From: Halichondria panicea
Lineage: Eukaryota; Porifera; Demospongiae; Suberitida; Halichondriidae
Direction of reading: 5' to 3'
Assembly: GCF_963675165.1 (NCBI RefSeq)
Contig: NW_026986618.1
Location: 1 to 39,000, forward strand
Length of the DNA: 39,000 nt
The notes under the pieces are model-generated. The model searched no databases. It was not told where the DNA came from and worked only from the letters and a program-made list of their open reading frames with translations. Made by a program: the position numbers and the translations under genes. Positions 10,261 to 22,285 of this stretch are shown here, one piece after another (positions within the stretch are counted from its first letter, which is position 1; every line of letters begins with the position of its first letter).

Positions 10261-13045
10261 CTAGAGCACTAAAGTGCAAACCCTCGGCTGGTGACATGAT
10301 TATAAAGAAACCAGAAGACTGATATAATGCAGTGCATATAGTGATGTTGTTATCATCATCATGCATGACTTGCACAGCAACTCAGGAGCAATAAAACTAA
10401 ACCAGACTGGAGGCATGCTGAAACATTAATTTTGAGAACAGGTAGTAGTACTATAAATATATGCACTGTGGATTAGGATCACAGCAAAGAAGCATGGAGT
10501 CTCAGAGAAGTATGGCTCCAGGTCCTGCATGGATCCCAGTCAGCTAAAGCAAGCTTTCTGGTTTAGTGACCCTGTTCCAATATTGTTCCTGGTATATACA
10601 GCTTTCTACTTTAGTGACCCTGTTCCATTGTTTCTGGACCTGGTACAGGATCACTTCAGTTATAAGTAACGCATGTGCAAGTTCTGTTCAAGCTACATTT
10701 TGCTCGCTTTTATTAGACAACAAAGCTTTAACACCGAAAGCTGCCACTATTAGAAGTACTGGCTTGTTGTGTGGAGGCTACCCATGCTGTAAACGCAGTG
10801 CTAGAGCATCCAGGTAAGCAGACCCAGTCACAAGCTTCTTAGCTTTTGCTCGTTTTTATTTGACAACGAAGGTTTAACATGAAATTCTGCCACTATTAAA
10901 ATTAATAACTTGTTGTATGAAGGCTATCCATGCTGTAAACGCAGTGTTGTGGCATCCAGTTGAGTAGATTCACCTGTCACAAACAAACAAACAAACAAAC
11001 TAGAGCACTAAAGTGCAAACCCTCGGCTGGTGACATGATAATAAAGATAATGCAGTGCATGTAGCATGTATGACCAGCACAGCAACTCAATAGCTAAACA
11101 CTGGAGGCATGGCATGCTGAAACATTGAGTGGTACATGTCACATGAGACATGCACTGTGGACTGGGATCACAGCAAACTTGCCACGTGGCCTGGAGTCTT
11201 AGGCTTAGAGAGTCCTGCCAGGCTGGAGTATATAGGATCCAGCAACCAGTCACATTTTAGCTTTTATTGTTCCTGGTACAGGATCACTTCAGCTGCAAAT
11301 ACGTAGTCAGCAGAGGTAGATAATTCTAGCTTTCTACTTAGTGACCCTGTTCCATTGTTCCTGGTACAGGATCACTTCAGCTGTAAGTAACCCATGTGGA
11401 AAAATCACAATGTAAATAGGGTATCTCGAATAAAGACCGCGTGTAGTTAGCAGCTGCCAACGGGCAAGTTTAGCTTTTGCTCGCTTTTATTCGACAAAGA
11501 AACTTTAACATCAAAATCTGCCACTATTTAAATCAAGATATTGTTGTGTGAAGGCTATCCATGCTGCAAACGCAGCGCTATGGCATCCAGGTGAGTGGAG
11601 ATTCTCGTGACAAACAAACAAACAGACAAACTAGAGCACTAAAGTGCAAACCCTCGGCTGGTGACATGATTATAAAGAAACCAGAAGACTGATATAATGC
11701 AGTGCATATTATAGTGATGTTGTTATCATCATCATGCCATGACTTGCACAGCAACTCAGGACTAAACCAGACTCGACTGGAGGCATGCTGAAACATTTGA
11801 GAACAGGTAGTGGTACTTTAGATAATATGCACTGTGGATTAGGATCACAGTAAAGAAGCCTGGAGTCTCAGAGAAGTATGGCTCCAGGTTCTGCTTGGAG
11901 TAGGATCCCAGTCAGCAGCAGGAGCTATAATTCAAGCTTTTACTTTAGTGACCCTGTTCCATTGTTTCTGGTATATACAGCTTTCTACTTTAGTGACCCT
12001 GTTCCATCGTTTTCTTGGTACAGGATCACTTCAGTTATGAGTAACGCATGTGCAGGTTCTGTTCAAGCTACATTTTGCTAGCTTTTATTAGACAAAGGAG
12101 CTTTAACACCGAAAGCTGTCACTATCAAAAGTACTAACTTGTTGTGTGGAGGCTACTCATGCTGTAAACGCAGTGCTAGAGCATCCAGGTAAGCAGACCT
12201 AGTCACAAGCTTATTCAAGCTTCTTAGCTTTTGCTCGACAAAGAAGCTTTAACAGCAAAATCTGCCACTATTTAAATCAAGATATTGTTGTGTGAAGGCT
12301 ATCCATGCTGTAAACGCAGTGATGTGGCATCCAGGTGAGTAGATATACCTGTGACAAACAAACAAACAAACAAACTAGAGCACTAAAGTGCAAACCCTCG
12401 GCTGGTGACATGATAATAAAGAAACCAGAAGAGTGATAATGCAGTGCATGTAGCATGTATGACTAGCACAGCAACTCAAGAGCAATAAAACGAAACCAGA
12501 CTGTAGGGATGCTGAAACATTGAGTATGTCACATGAGACATGCACTGTGGACTGGGATCACAGCAAAGAAGCCTGGAGTCTTAGACTAAGAGAAGTATGG
12601 CTCCTTCCAGGCTAGAGTATAGGATCCAGAGTCAGTCAACAACAACTAGTCACAATTCTACTTTCTTGGCCCTTATTCATGTTACGGGATCACTTCAGCT
12701 GCAAATACCTAGTCAGCAGAGGTAGTAATTCTAGCTTTCTACTTTAGTGACCCTGTTCCATTGTTTCTGGTACAGGATCACGTCAGCTGTAAGTAACCCA
12801 TGTGGAAAAATCACACTGTAACGTAGGGTATCTCGAATAAAGGCCGCGTGTAGTTAGCAGCTGCCAACGGGCAAGTTTAGCTTTTGCTCGCTTTTATTCG
12901 ACAAAGAAACTTTAACATCAAAATCTGCCACTATTTAAATCAAGATATTGTTGTGTGAAGGCTATCTATGCTGCAAACGCAGCGCTATGGCATCCAGGTG
13001 AGTAGAAAACCCCATCACAAACAAACAAACAAACAAACAAACCAA
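10261..13045. repeat. higher-order tandem array (A-B-A-B) interrupting the CARD gene
   Basis: Four units each begin ctagagcactaaagtgcaaa, at 10261, 11000, 11631 and 12375; unit lengths are about 739, 631, 744 and 670. Units 1 and 3 resemble each other (both have ccagaagactgatataatgc and a cat-repeat), as do units 2 and 4 (both have agcatgtatgac), so the array is two copies of a dimer of about 1.37 kb. Each unit ends in (caaa)n. Shared inner blocks include gtgaccctgttccattgtt, aggatcacttcag and a block ending gcatccaggtgagt or gcatccaggtaag, which looks like a splice donor. No protein is recognisable. Confidence 0.85.
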
Positions 13046-13047
13046 CA

Positions 13048-13247
13048 GACTACTATACCCGCTGGCCGCGGCACGGCCTCGGGTAACAAACAGACCAACA
13101 TACTACTATACCCGTGGCCGCCCACGCGCGCCTCGGGTAACAAACCAAACGACTACTATAACCCGTGGCCGCCCACGCGCCTCGGGTTAACAAACAAACA
13201 GACCAACAGACTACTATACCCGTGGCCGCCCACGCGCGCCTCGGGTA
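13048..13247. repeat. CpG-rich minisatellite
   Basis: Four imperfect units of 40-60 bases starting near 13048, 13110, 13151 and 13209, each with ctactatacccg, then ggccgcccacgcg, then cctcgggt, separated by (aac/aaac) spacers. It is much more GC- and CpG-rich than its surroundings. The open frame that ends in the CARD gene's 3' half reads through it as repeated PWPPTR units; this is repeat translation, not a known domain. Confidence 0.85.
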
Positions 13248-13796
13248 ATAATGCTCATACAACTTCATCTACCTTTGAACCAGGAGAAGACGCAATATTG
13301 GCCAACTACTTCATAGCATGCAGTCTCAGTACTGATCAGAGGGACATGATCACTACGTTCCTACAAAAAGTTATTTGTTTATCAGAGCAAGAAAACTATG
13401 GGATGGATATCGCTCAGTATTGCAAAATTCGTCTAGCTCAAATGTACATTGGAGTATCGCCGGATAATCCAGATTCTTACAAAGGTGACATCTCACAAGA
13501 TGATTTAAAACGTTGCAACAACTTGTTGGAACACATAGAAGCGAAGCACAAAGACATGCAGCCTGCAGCAAAGTGCCTTTATTTGATTGCCTACTCTGAT
13601 GTGTATCGGCTAGCTGGAAAATTTGATGAAGCAAGAGAATATACAAAACAAGCAGAAAAGACCGCTATGTCGAAGTATCATATTTCGTTAGTAGAAAAAC
13701 GGCAATTTCTTTTGCAGTAGAACTATAGTTGATTATCGAATGTTCTTTTTTTCGTTTTATCAGTTTGGTCTGTTCAGTTCATGTTTTTTGTATATA

Positions 13797-14045
13797 CCGT
13801 ACGGGTGGAAAATTTCGTGCAATTCTCTTATTTGTAAAATTTCGCGGGTAGTAAATTTTGTGGAGTAGGGTGTGGCACTATCTCGCATGCGCATACGAAG
13901 CCTTCCAAGGGTTTAATTTTCGTGTTCTGCGAGGTATTACACTTTCCAGAATGTGGCAATGGACTCTGATAAATGGACCAATGGATAGATTACGTCATAG
14001 AGGCTTGAGAGCTTGCATGGTGGGTGGGGCTCACACAACAAGCTG
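13797..14045. repeat. left terminal inverted repeat of the large transposon
   Basis: Pairs with 24185-24412 in inverted orientation. The best shared blocks are attacactttccagaatgtg, ggcaatggactctgataaat, tagattacgtcat and gtgggtggggctcacaca. The outermost part (aaaatttcgtgcaattct) is more diverged from the other end. No gene; the plus-strand frame at 13858-14046 is the repeat read as protein. Confidence 0.75.
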
Positions 14046-14309
14046 ATACCACACACAGCTAGCTAGAGATATATAGACTAGATATATAGACTAGTTATAT
14101 CATAGATAATAGAGCACAGAAATATGGTTATATAAAGTACCCCCTGCAGCATGTACTATGTCTTGAAGCAAAAGGATATGGAAAGCTGCATGCACATTTT
14201 AATTTTTAATGCATGTCTGGTTTTACCGGGTTGCCCTACAGTTTGCCAGTTTCTTTATCCGTTTCATTGCAAACTTCTGTTCACAGGATCTACAGCAAAC
14301 AGTGTTGCA

Positions 14310-15375
14310 TGTTACACTTGCTTGATTGCTCCAGGCATCATTAAAACCTGCTGGTTGGTCCATTAAGGGGCCTATTAAAATTAGGTGCATGGACCAACTG
14401 CCTGGACGACTGGTAAAAGAATTCACCCAGCTTGCATAAAGTGTTCTAGGTGGGCAGCTCATTTCAAAGCTTGCAGGGGTTCGTTGACATCAGGAAAACC
14501 TGCTTGTTGGTCCATAAGAGGCTGTTTCTGGAAACTAGGTGGACCAACGACCTGGACGGCAAGTAAGAAAATAGTCGCGCAGCTTGAATAATGTGTTCCA
14601 GGCTGGTGTCACAGCTCATTTTTCAAAGTTTAGTGTCTCCATTGGCATCAATTAAAAGAAAACTTGCTTGTTGGTCCATAAGGTTTCCTTTTTCTGGAAA
14701 TTAGGTGGACCAACGGCCTGGACGACAAGTAAGAAAATAGTTCACGCAGCTTGAATGCATTATTTAATGTGTTCCATGTTGGTATCAGATTGGTGTCAGC
14801 TCGTTTCAAAGCTTAGTATCTCCGTTGGCATCAAAACCTGCTTGTTGGTCCATAAGGTTTCCTATTTCTGGAAACTAGGTGGACCAACGACCTGAACGAC
14901 AAGTGAGAAAATAGTTCGCGCAGCTTGAATGCATAATTTAATGTGTTTGAGCTCATTTCAAAGCTTTGTGTCTCCTTTGGCATCATTAAACTGGAAAACC
15001 TGCTCGTTGGTCCATAAGGTTACCTGTTTATGGAAACTGGATGGACCAACGTCCTTGGACGACAAGCAAGAAATAGTTCACGCAGCTTGATTTCATGTAT
15101 ACTCATTTCAATGTTTGGTGGCTCCTTTAGCATTGAAAACCTGCTTGTTGATCTATTAAAGTTTCCAGTTTCTAGAAATTGGGTAGACCAACAGACAACA
15201 GGGGTAAGAAAAGAGTTTTTATGCAGCTTGCATTTATTGTGTTGGTTTCAACTTTCCAAGTTTGGTGGCTCCATTGGCATCAATTAAACGAGATAACTGC
15301 ATGGGGCCCCATCGTATAAGTATATCATAAAAATTATTCCTGGAAATTCGATGGACCAATCCATGCAGGTAAGAA
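14310..15375. repeat. left subterminal tandem array, palindromic units
   Basis: About seven degenerate units of 140-180 bases. Each has cctgcttgttggtccataag, a short spacer, then a reversed partner ggtggaccaac, then cctggacgacaagtaag, cgcagcttgaatg and a tail with tttcaaagctt and ttggcatca. The ttggtcca/tggaccaa pair makes each unit a small hairpin. Units are reverse complements of those at 22286-23940. Confidence 0.85.
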
Positions 15376-16854
15376 AATAATTATGTTTCTCCAGTTGTTG
15401 ACTACTATTACATACAGTGCATGCTGCCTCAGTGTGGGACCTGACATCCTGTGGTTAGACATCACATCTTTTGAATATGTGTGTGTGGGTGTTGTTGCAT
15501 AAACTTTGCTATTTGATGTGGTTGATTTAAACCTGGCTGCGGTGCCGATTATGACATCTAATCTTTCTGTTAATTCTATAGATCTAGACTTAGGCTGTAT
15601 AATGACTGATTCTAATGAAGAGCAGGCTGCCACATGCAGGCAATGAACAAGATGACTTTGAATTCTCGGTGAGCAACAGTGATACTGAGCCTCAGTCTAG
15701 ATCTATATATAAAAAATAGTGATACCATGCACAAGTGAATTATGCACCGATCCATGTCAGTCCCCACTGCCCTCCCCCTGTAGGACATAGTCGGGTTTTG
15801 GTAACCCTGAGGTGCGGGATATAGGGTGAGAATTTGAGTTCCTTAGTATACAAACTTACAACAGCAATATCCATGGAGAGAAGTGTATAGCACATGCATG
15901 CGTGTATAGTCAAATCCCGAGGTTATGAAGTGGGGGTATATGGGAGGGAAAGAGGCAATTTGATTTCACCCAGGCTCCCAGGATATTGATCATGCAAATC
16001 CACACTAAACCCCGACATACGTACACGGGGCGTAGTGGGGCTGAAATTGATACTTCTCCTATCTATATAATTATATTGCTATTTTTGGGTGAACAATAAA
16101 TATAATTATCCCGGACCTCTATAACATCCATCAATCATATCGTCATCATTATAGAAGGCCCATGATCCTGAATCGGTTTTCTTAATCTAGCAACATTGAC
16201 CATGACGATATTTGCCGTGCATGGGTATATTATATATACCCATGTATATCTATATATATATATTATATTGTATCCAATGACATGTATATGAGTAATCAGT
16301 ATAATTGGTTGGGTATCACTGCATGGGTGATTCCTATTCATTCATGCAACATCTGCAACACTGATGTAGTGAGTCACTATAATAATGTATAGCTATCATT
16401 GTGCATGTGCTATGTACAAATGCACTAGCTCGTGGCAATAAAACACGTCATCAATTATAGAAGGCCTATTATATGATCCAGTTATAAGCCACTCATGGAA
16501 ACAGATTCGAGAGGCTAACGAAGATAAATATTTATTTTGCTCAAACAAGTTAAAGAAGAAGAGGAAACACTACCCTATAGTAAGAGTATTAAAGCATAAT
16601 TAGTATAAATCTATATGGGTATGAATGCGGGGTATTCGATATTGATGTACAAGCCTGATTGCTATTGCGAAATGCATGCGCATGCTCTTTCTTTGCGTTT
16701 ATTTCGATTGCGAATTATGCATTCACAGTTTGCAATAGAAAGAACTATCCTCCAATATACGGTACCATCCACAACCTATTGCTAAGTGATCACGAAGAAG
16801 TAAATTAATCCCAAGTGTGTATTACATCGTTCAATTTGTAGGTCAGATCAAGAA
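15376..16854. other. transposon interior without recognisable gene
   Basis: Between the left array and the transposase exons. It contains a short palindrome around 16218-16245 (catgggtata..tatacccatg), AT-rich runs, and no convincing exon. It may hold the transposase promoter or leader. Confidence 0.4.
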
Positions 16855-19800
16855 AATGCACCGAGTTGTTCAGGGAAATGGAATCGTGTCAACTCAATTC
16901 AGGAGTGACCAAGAGGGCCATATAATGAGCCTTTTGATGATGTGACACTAAGTCAAGCCAGATACAAAGTACAGGTAATCGTACAAACTCAAACATTAGA
17001 TCTCTACAATCATGCCATTGCAGGATAATGTTTCAAAGTCAGAAACAAAGCTGTCTGGAATTCCAGTGCCATTGCTGTCTGCATATCTCATCAGTGTACA
17101 TGAACAGCGTGCTTTCAACTCATTGGACAACTCTCTCCGGTCGTTTGTTATACAGGGAATCAATAGAATCGATTCCTCTTTGAATGTAAGTATATTATCT
17201 TTTTCGTGCGTATAATTGCATGCATATAATATTATAAAAATTATAGAGAGATGAAGTATAATTATATTCATGTAGGTTGGTCTGTTGATCTCCTTAATGA
17301 CGCAAATTTGCGTCAACCGCGGCTAATCGGTTAACTTCACTGAGCATGGAGTTTCTTTTCGTCTCACGCTGTGGGTTGCACTTCAGTGATGGTATACAGT
17401 GGGTATACTGGTGCAGTTGTGATAGTGCACGTGGCCACTTACTAAATAGCTGCTCCACTTCGGTTGATTCCACATATGATGCATTCACAAGCATTGTTGG
17501 CTCTGAATGTATCCACATCGAACCAACTAGACTGATTATCCAAGAGACTGACAATATTCACAACATTACATCAGCTCAAGAATTATCAGGTACATGTCTT
17601 CTAAAAGTGCATGCACAGCTAATATTTATGATTTATCCTCATACCCATTCAGATCATTCGTATATACTTTGAATATCGAACCTCACAAGGAGGACACCTC
17701 CTACAGTATAAATGTTGGCACAGAGGTAAGTTGGACACTATTGTGCATGCATGTACATCTCCAATCACAACTATATAATTATAATGATTTACAGGTTGTA
17801 TGCTCTATTGGGCAGGCGGTGGCAGGCGGTATGTACAAGAGCTGATATAGTGGCCATGGTGTTGTACAAGTTCGTATTGATGATAAACAATTAAGGAGTC
17901 TGTACTGTTATACATGCAAGTAAAATAAACAGCACAGTTCACATGTGGACATTGTCGAGAAAGCATTGAATAGCCCGGATGAGGGTAAACATGACTGCCT
18001 CAATAAAATTGCAAAAGATCTGTCTAGTGTGCAGCAGAATAGACAAGTGCATGTGCATCAGTATCGGTCCCTTAATTTCATCAAGCAGTATATACCGTTC
18101 AATTTATCAAGTGAAATGTCTCAACAACTGGCATGTACTGTAGCTGATCGCTTCAACATTGTAAACAACACTTCTATTTTGGGCTCAGTCGACACATATT
18201 GTAAAGTGTGCAGTACGCTTACACGAGATGAAGAAGACAAGCAGGAATCTGTACGGAGCAAAATTATACTGCTCAATACAGTTATCAATGCGAATGGTAG
18301 GTGGCTTTAGAAGTATAAATCCATAACAATTATTATATTGACCAAACAGTGCATGTTAGGTATTGCTCAGGATGTAAGAAACGTAAAGAATTTGATGGCC
18401 AACTAGTAGGATTAGTGACTATGGGCAAGTTCCTGGTATCCTATGAAGTTCTGCGAGGTTTTATGCATCAATTCCTTTTGGGAAGGTAATTAATGTTGCA
18501 TGTGTGTGCACTTTGACTATTAACGATACATTTCCTCTTCAGAACAACTATATATACCCAGTATTGTGTGTTGGTTAAAAACCATGAAGATGCAGGATTC
18601 GGCGATCAGTTTAATAAGTATATGTTTACATACAATCACTATCAGTTGTCGTGGTATGCCTTTCTTGACCTGTTAGACATTGATTATCAAGTAGGATTTC
18701 AGTGCACTGCGTGTGGAGATTGTCCACCCATTGTTGTCATGGATGCTACTTGTTTAGCATTCAGAAAAGACCTTATGCCCTGGAAGTCCCAACTCAACAG
18801 TTCTGGAGTTCATAAAACCTCATCCCCTATCAGCTGTACTGGAAGATAAGTGCAAATTTTCCCATGTCATCAACCACTGTATATAATGATTATATATATA
18901 ATGATAGTCCTCCCTGAGCTAAGACAAAATAAATACCTTGCCAAGCATGCATGCACAGATTTATTCAAAACTTGAATCCATTTGTAGAAGGTGCCTCTCA
19001 TCATAGTAATCATATACAGTGTGGCGAAAGCTGTTTTATTTATTCAGCAATTATTGTTGTGATAAGTTTAGGATCATGCGGACAGCTGAAAAGTTACTGT
19101 ATTTATTTTCTTTCAACACTAGTTTCCATGATCGGATATACATCAACAACAAGACAACACGCACGCATGCAGCTGAAGATGTTTACTACAAAGAAGTGTA
19201 TAAGCCAGCATGAATTCACTTCTCTTCTAGAATTACTACATTTGCACGCACCAAGTTTGGTCAAACTTATCACCACAATAGCTAAAGAAGTCAACAAGGC
19301 TGATACAGCTGTCTCCTGTTGCAAGCACTGGATTAATTTACTGCAAGCTCTCAGTTCAGCATCACCTGTGTGTGCTTTGGTACCACCTACAGAAGAAGTG
19401 CACAAAATGCTAAAGGAAATGGAGTCTTCTGGCTCCTTGAAGTCAAATGCAAAAAAGATGGCCTTTCTACAAAAGGAAGCTCCAGTACTGTTCACTTTAA
19501 TTGAATGTCTTCCTTCTTACCCCACTGAAGCATTGCAGCCTATACTAAAAAGGCTTGTGGAATTATCATTAGCCCCATTTACGCAAGACTTCACAGAGTC
19601 TAGTACTGGTGACCACACTGACATTAATGATGATGATATGATATCGTACTTTCCAAAGCTTCCTTCACTAAGAAAACGAAAGATTTATAAGGCTGACAGT
19701 TCTAAATCCTCTGTATGTACAAAAAAAAGCTCAAGACATCCATCACTGCTACCGGGGATATTTACTCTGTATTGTCAGCATGGTAATGCTGCATGCATGA

Positions 19801-20597
19801 TAATTATAATTATTACGCCTCTACCGTATTACTAGAATATTTTGCAGGTGAAAAACCTTTGCGAATGAGCCAAATCAGCAGAAAATTTGACCCTTTGCGA
19901 TCTAACTATTGTGTTCTGGCAAGTATTTACTAGTAATAATTTAGGTTTTGCGGATTTTATTGATCAACCCTCGCAAAATTCGCAAATGTTTGATGCTCGC
20001 AAAACATTCTAGTAATAATTATGGTACATTAATTTGCATCAATATTGTATAGGAATTTGCTATGGATTCCAACTGATGGAAGTTCAGGAATCCCCCAACA
20101 TTCCTTTCACTATCTTATATGAACGATTCTCATCAGGTATAAATGCTATATATATCGGGATGATTATTTTTGAACTCTTCCGGCATGCAATTGCATAATA
20201 TAATTATATGCCCTTGTATCTGCAGCACCTGAAGTCATCATATACGACAATAGTTGCAACCTGCACCAATACTAGAGAGCCCCCCTTTTTCAGGCACAGT
20301 CGGTTTCTAGGTCTAGTAGATCGTTTCCATTGGCCAAATCATTCAGGTATATAATAATTGTATGTTAAGTATAATTATATGATTTTAATTACCATGCACT
20401 TATATATCATACAGGATGCAGTGTTGCTTACAAAATGAGCACCTATAGACAATAATGATGCCTTGAACAGCCAGATGGTAGAGCAAAGCAATTCATGCTT
20501 GAAGAGAATCAAATCGTCACTGTCGTATATGAATAAAAGAAATTTCCTCACACATTGTGGATTTTATTTATGGTATCACAATCAGAAAAAACTATAA
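16855..20597 (+). pseudogene. DDE-type transposase remnant, KDZ/HMGXB3-like, multi-exon
   Basis: Cut-and-paste transposase remnant. Recognisable exons with GT..AG borders: 17024-17185; one ending 17589; 17619-17725; one ending 18296; 18350-18485; 18543 to about 18849; one ending 19782; 20053-20136; 20226-20346; 20415-20597. In order they show a SWIM-like CSC..CIH cluster (about 17420-17520), a CSGCKKRK segment, CTACG then IVVMDATCLAFRKD (first candidate acidic residue), LLPGIFTLYCQHG joined to ICYGFQLMEVQESP, VIIYDNSCNLHQY (second Asp), VDRFHWPNHSG, and MVEQSNSCLKRIKSSLSYMN (candidate Glu). Lesions: frame lost near 18850 and after HQY at about 20270 (bases missing), and a shift near 20453. 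These motifs match proteins in marine invertebrates often labelled HMG domain-containing 3-like; the KDZ link is my inference. The copy is probably inactive. Confidence 0.75.
19824..20024. mobile_element. MITE inside a transposase intron
   Basis: A 201-bp element flanked by TA (19822-19823, 20025-20026), with imperfect inverted ends: left ccgtattactagaatatttt, right reversed ccataattattactagaatg. It lies in the intron between the CQHG and ICYGF exons, so it need not disturb the protein. Confidence 0.65.
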
Positions 20598-20889
20598 GTA
20601 TAATGTACTCACATGCATGATGGTCTTGTCATGCACTTTTTGTTTTTACAACCATGAATTTAAAATTGTGGCGTCACTTGTTCTGACTTATCATGCATGC
20701 GTTACAATAAGGGGTGACTGAAGAAATTACACACAACACAATCATATTATATGCATGGGGGAATAACAGATGAGAAACTATATGAGGGAAACTAGTAACT
20801 ATATTATTGCACATAATTATATACAATAAAAAATAAACATTCTGATCTATACTACAAGCTATACAATTAATGTTAAGTAAAAATAGCAG

Positions 20890-22080
20890 TTAAGGCTTCG
20901 ATTTTGCTGTCTTCTTAACAGATACACTGGCATCATCATCAGTCTATTGCATAGTAGACAATGTCGGTATAGTTTATATACCAGCATGCATTGAAGCATG
21001 CTCATATACACATTATACAAGTACATAGCAATCAACGTTTGTGAATGCATGAACACAATCATGAGTGCGTGTCAGTGTGGTGTACTCACCTGCAGATCTG
21101 TATTAGCAACCCTTTTACTCCTTCTGACGCCGTGAGATGTCTTTTGGCTGCAGTATATAGGTACACATGCATGAGGGAGTAGCCAAAATCATTTTTTTTA
21201 CCTTTGTTGAGTGGAGTAGCATGATAACAGGATCAATCCACGTAATTCAGCAGTGTTTACAGACTTTTGCAGGTGCTTTGATGCAGGTAGTCCAGAAAAC
21301 TGATCAATTGTGTTAGTGTAAATACTCACGAATGCTTTTACATATACCATCACGTACCTTGACCATTGTCATAATAATTATTTTGTATCACATGAATGCC
21401 ACATTCAACTCCATCCTGAGCGGCCACCTAATACAATAAACATTCATGAAATAAAATCCATCACGAAACAATTAAGGAGTGCGTGGAGTATCCAAGAAGA
21501 CAAAAAAAATTGCATTTGGGGCAACTAAGCAAGTCAATGATTTAACTTTTATGATTACCCCATGCATGTGCACTCTATAAATTATTATAAATTATATACC
21601 TTCACACACTGTATATCCATCTTTGCAGGTGATCGAATGCACATGCTTAAGAATTGATTAATGTCTTGTGCATGCATGTTGCCTGCTCAGTAAAAGGTGA
21701 GAGAATTGGCGACTGGGAGTCAAGAACATAGACACTACAGAAAAGGAAAATTGTACTCACATTAGTAATAACCTTTTTGACAGACCAACAAAACATGTAA
21801 TCCTATCACACAATATAATGCATCCATGAGGAGCTCACATGCATGTATGGGTACTGGTCGAATTAGACTCCAGAAACTCAATCACATGCATAATAACGTA
21901 CGTTTTCTTTGGGAGATTGACAGCAACAAGAATCCCGTGCCAGCCTCTATATGATGTATACGTTGGAACAATGAAATTCTCATAAACACAATATGAAAGT
22001 GAATTCAGTGTGACAACTTATACCTTACTCTACACGGAAACAGAATCCTTAATGTCATTGTAGATTTCAGCATACAGAGT
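20890..22080 (-). pseudogene. Ulp1/SENP-like cysteine protease (C48), transposon-borne
   Basis: Spliced minus-strand gene reading away from the right array. Exon ending 21902 encodes GWHGILVAVNLPKK with the catalytic-type His; exon from 21734 encodes VYVLDSQSPIL with the Asp; the next stretch (about 21606-21675) reads AQDINQFLSMCIRS; exon 21358-21427 encodes VAAQDGVECGIHVIQ with the oxyanion Gln and nucleophile Cys (Q..DGVECG). Later exons near 21204-21299, 21090-21150 and the end at 20890 give a basic tail (VKKTAKSKP-stop). His, Asp, Gln and Cys are thus all present in family order. A frame slip between the Asp exon and AQDIN, and an unsatisfying phase after the Cys exon, suggest decay. It lies tail to tail with the transposase, about 290 bases apart. 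C48 proteases cleave SUMO-like modifiers; many eukaryotic DNA transposons carry them. Confidence 0.65.
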
Positions 22081-22285
22081 CGCAGTGAGGCTTTCATTCA
22101 GTCTGATGTATAATAGAGTCTGTAGATGCAGCTGTATGGTGAGTTTTTACGACAGTAGTCTGACAAATTGTGTAAACAAAATTAATAATTATAGACTTGA
22201 ATTAGTCGATATCATTGTGATCATCACAGCTGTAAAAGTGTACATACCAGACTGTCGTGTGTTACTTATTACCTTACCTGTCGTA

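Larger units (their letters stand above)
9096..13720 (+). pseudogene. tandem-CARD/TPR-like protein pseudogene, copy 1
   Basis: Paralogue of the intact gene at 30033-31652. The start context is kept (aaaATGACTAC at 9096), but a net 2-base gain near 9158-9180 puts the start codon out of frame. The main frame opens at about 9137 and has no upstream ATG. It then follows the intact copy through both CARD regions and the first TPR-like helices to KKYDQAKKCLN, and stops at TAG 10262-10264 exactly where inserted repeats begin. The rest resumes at about 13248 (NAHTTSST, GEDAILANYF) and runs to the stop at 13718-13720. The halves are separated by about 3 kb of tandem repeats (10261-13247). Removing the insert as an intron would need a donor before the TAG; the only candidate I see is weak (gtaaaa near 10226). 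The linker also differs: an extra APPT-containing segment occurs between the CARDs and the helical part. I regard it as broken, with a small chance that one half is expressed. Confidence 0.8.

Noticed and set aside
13053-13268. Minus-strand ORF with repeated RRAWAATG units
   Set aside because: Translation of the CpG-rich minisatellite; periodicity comes from the DNA repeat.
17294-17554. Minus-strand ORF across the transposase SWIM-like exon
   Set aside because: It is antisense to exons that show family motifs and splice borders on the plus strand, and has no recognisable domain.
19103-19495. 130-codon minus-strand ORF
   Set aside because: Antisense shadow of the plus-strand transposase exon that ends at 19782.
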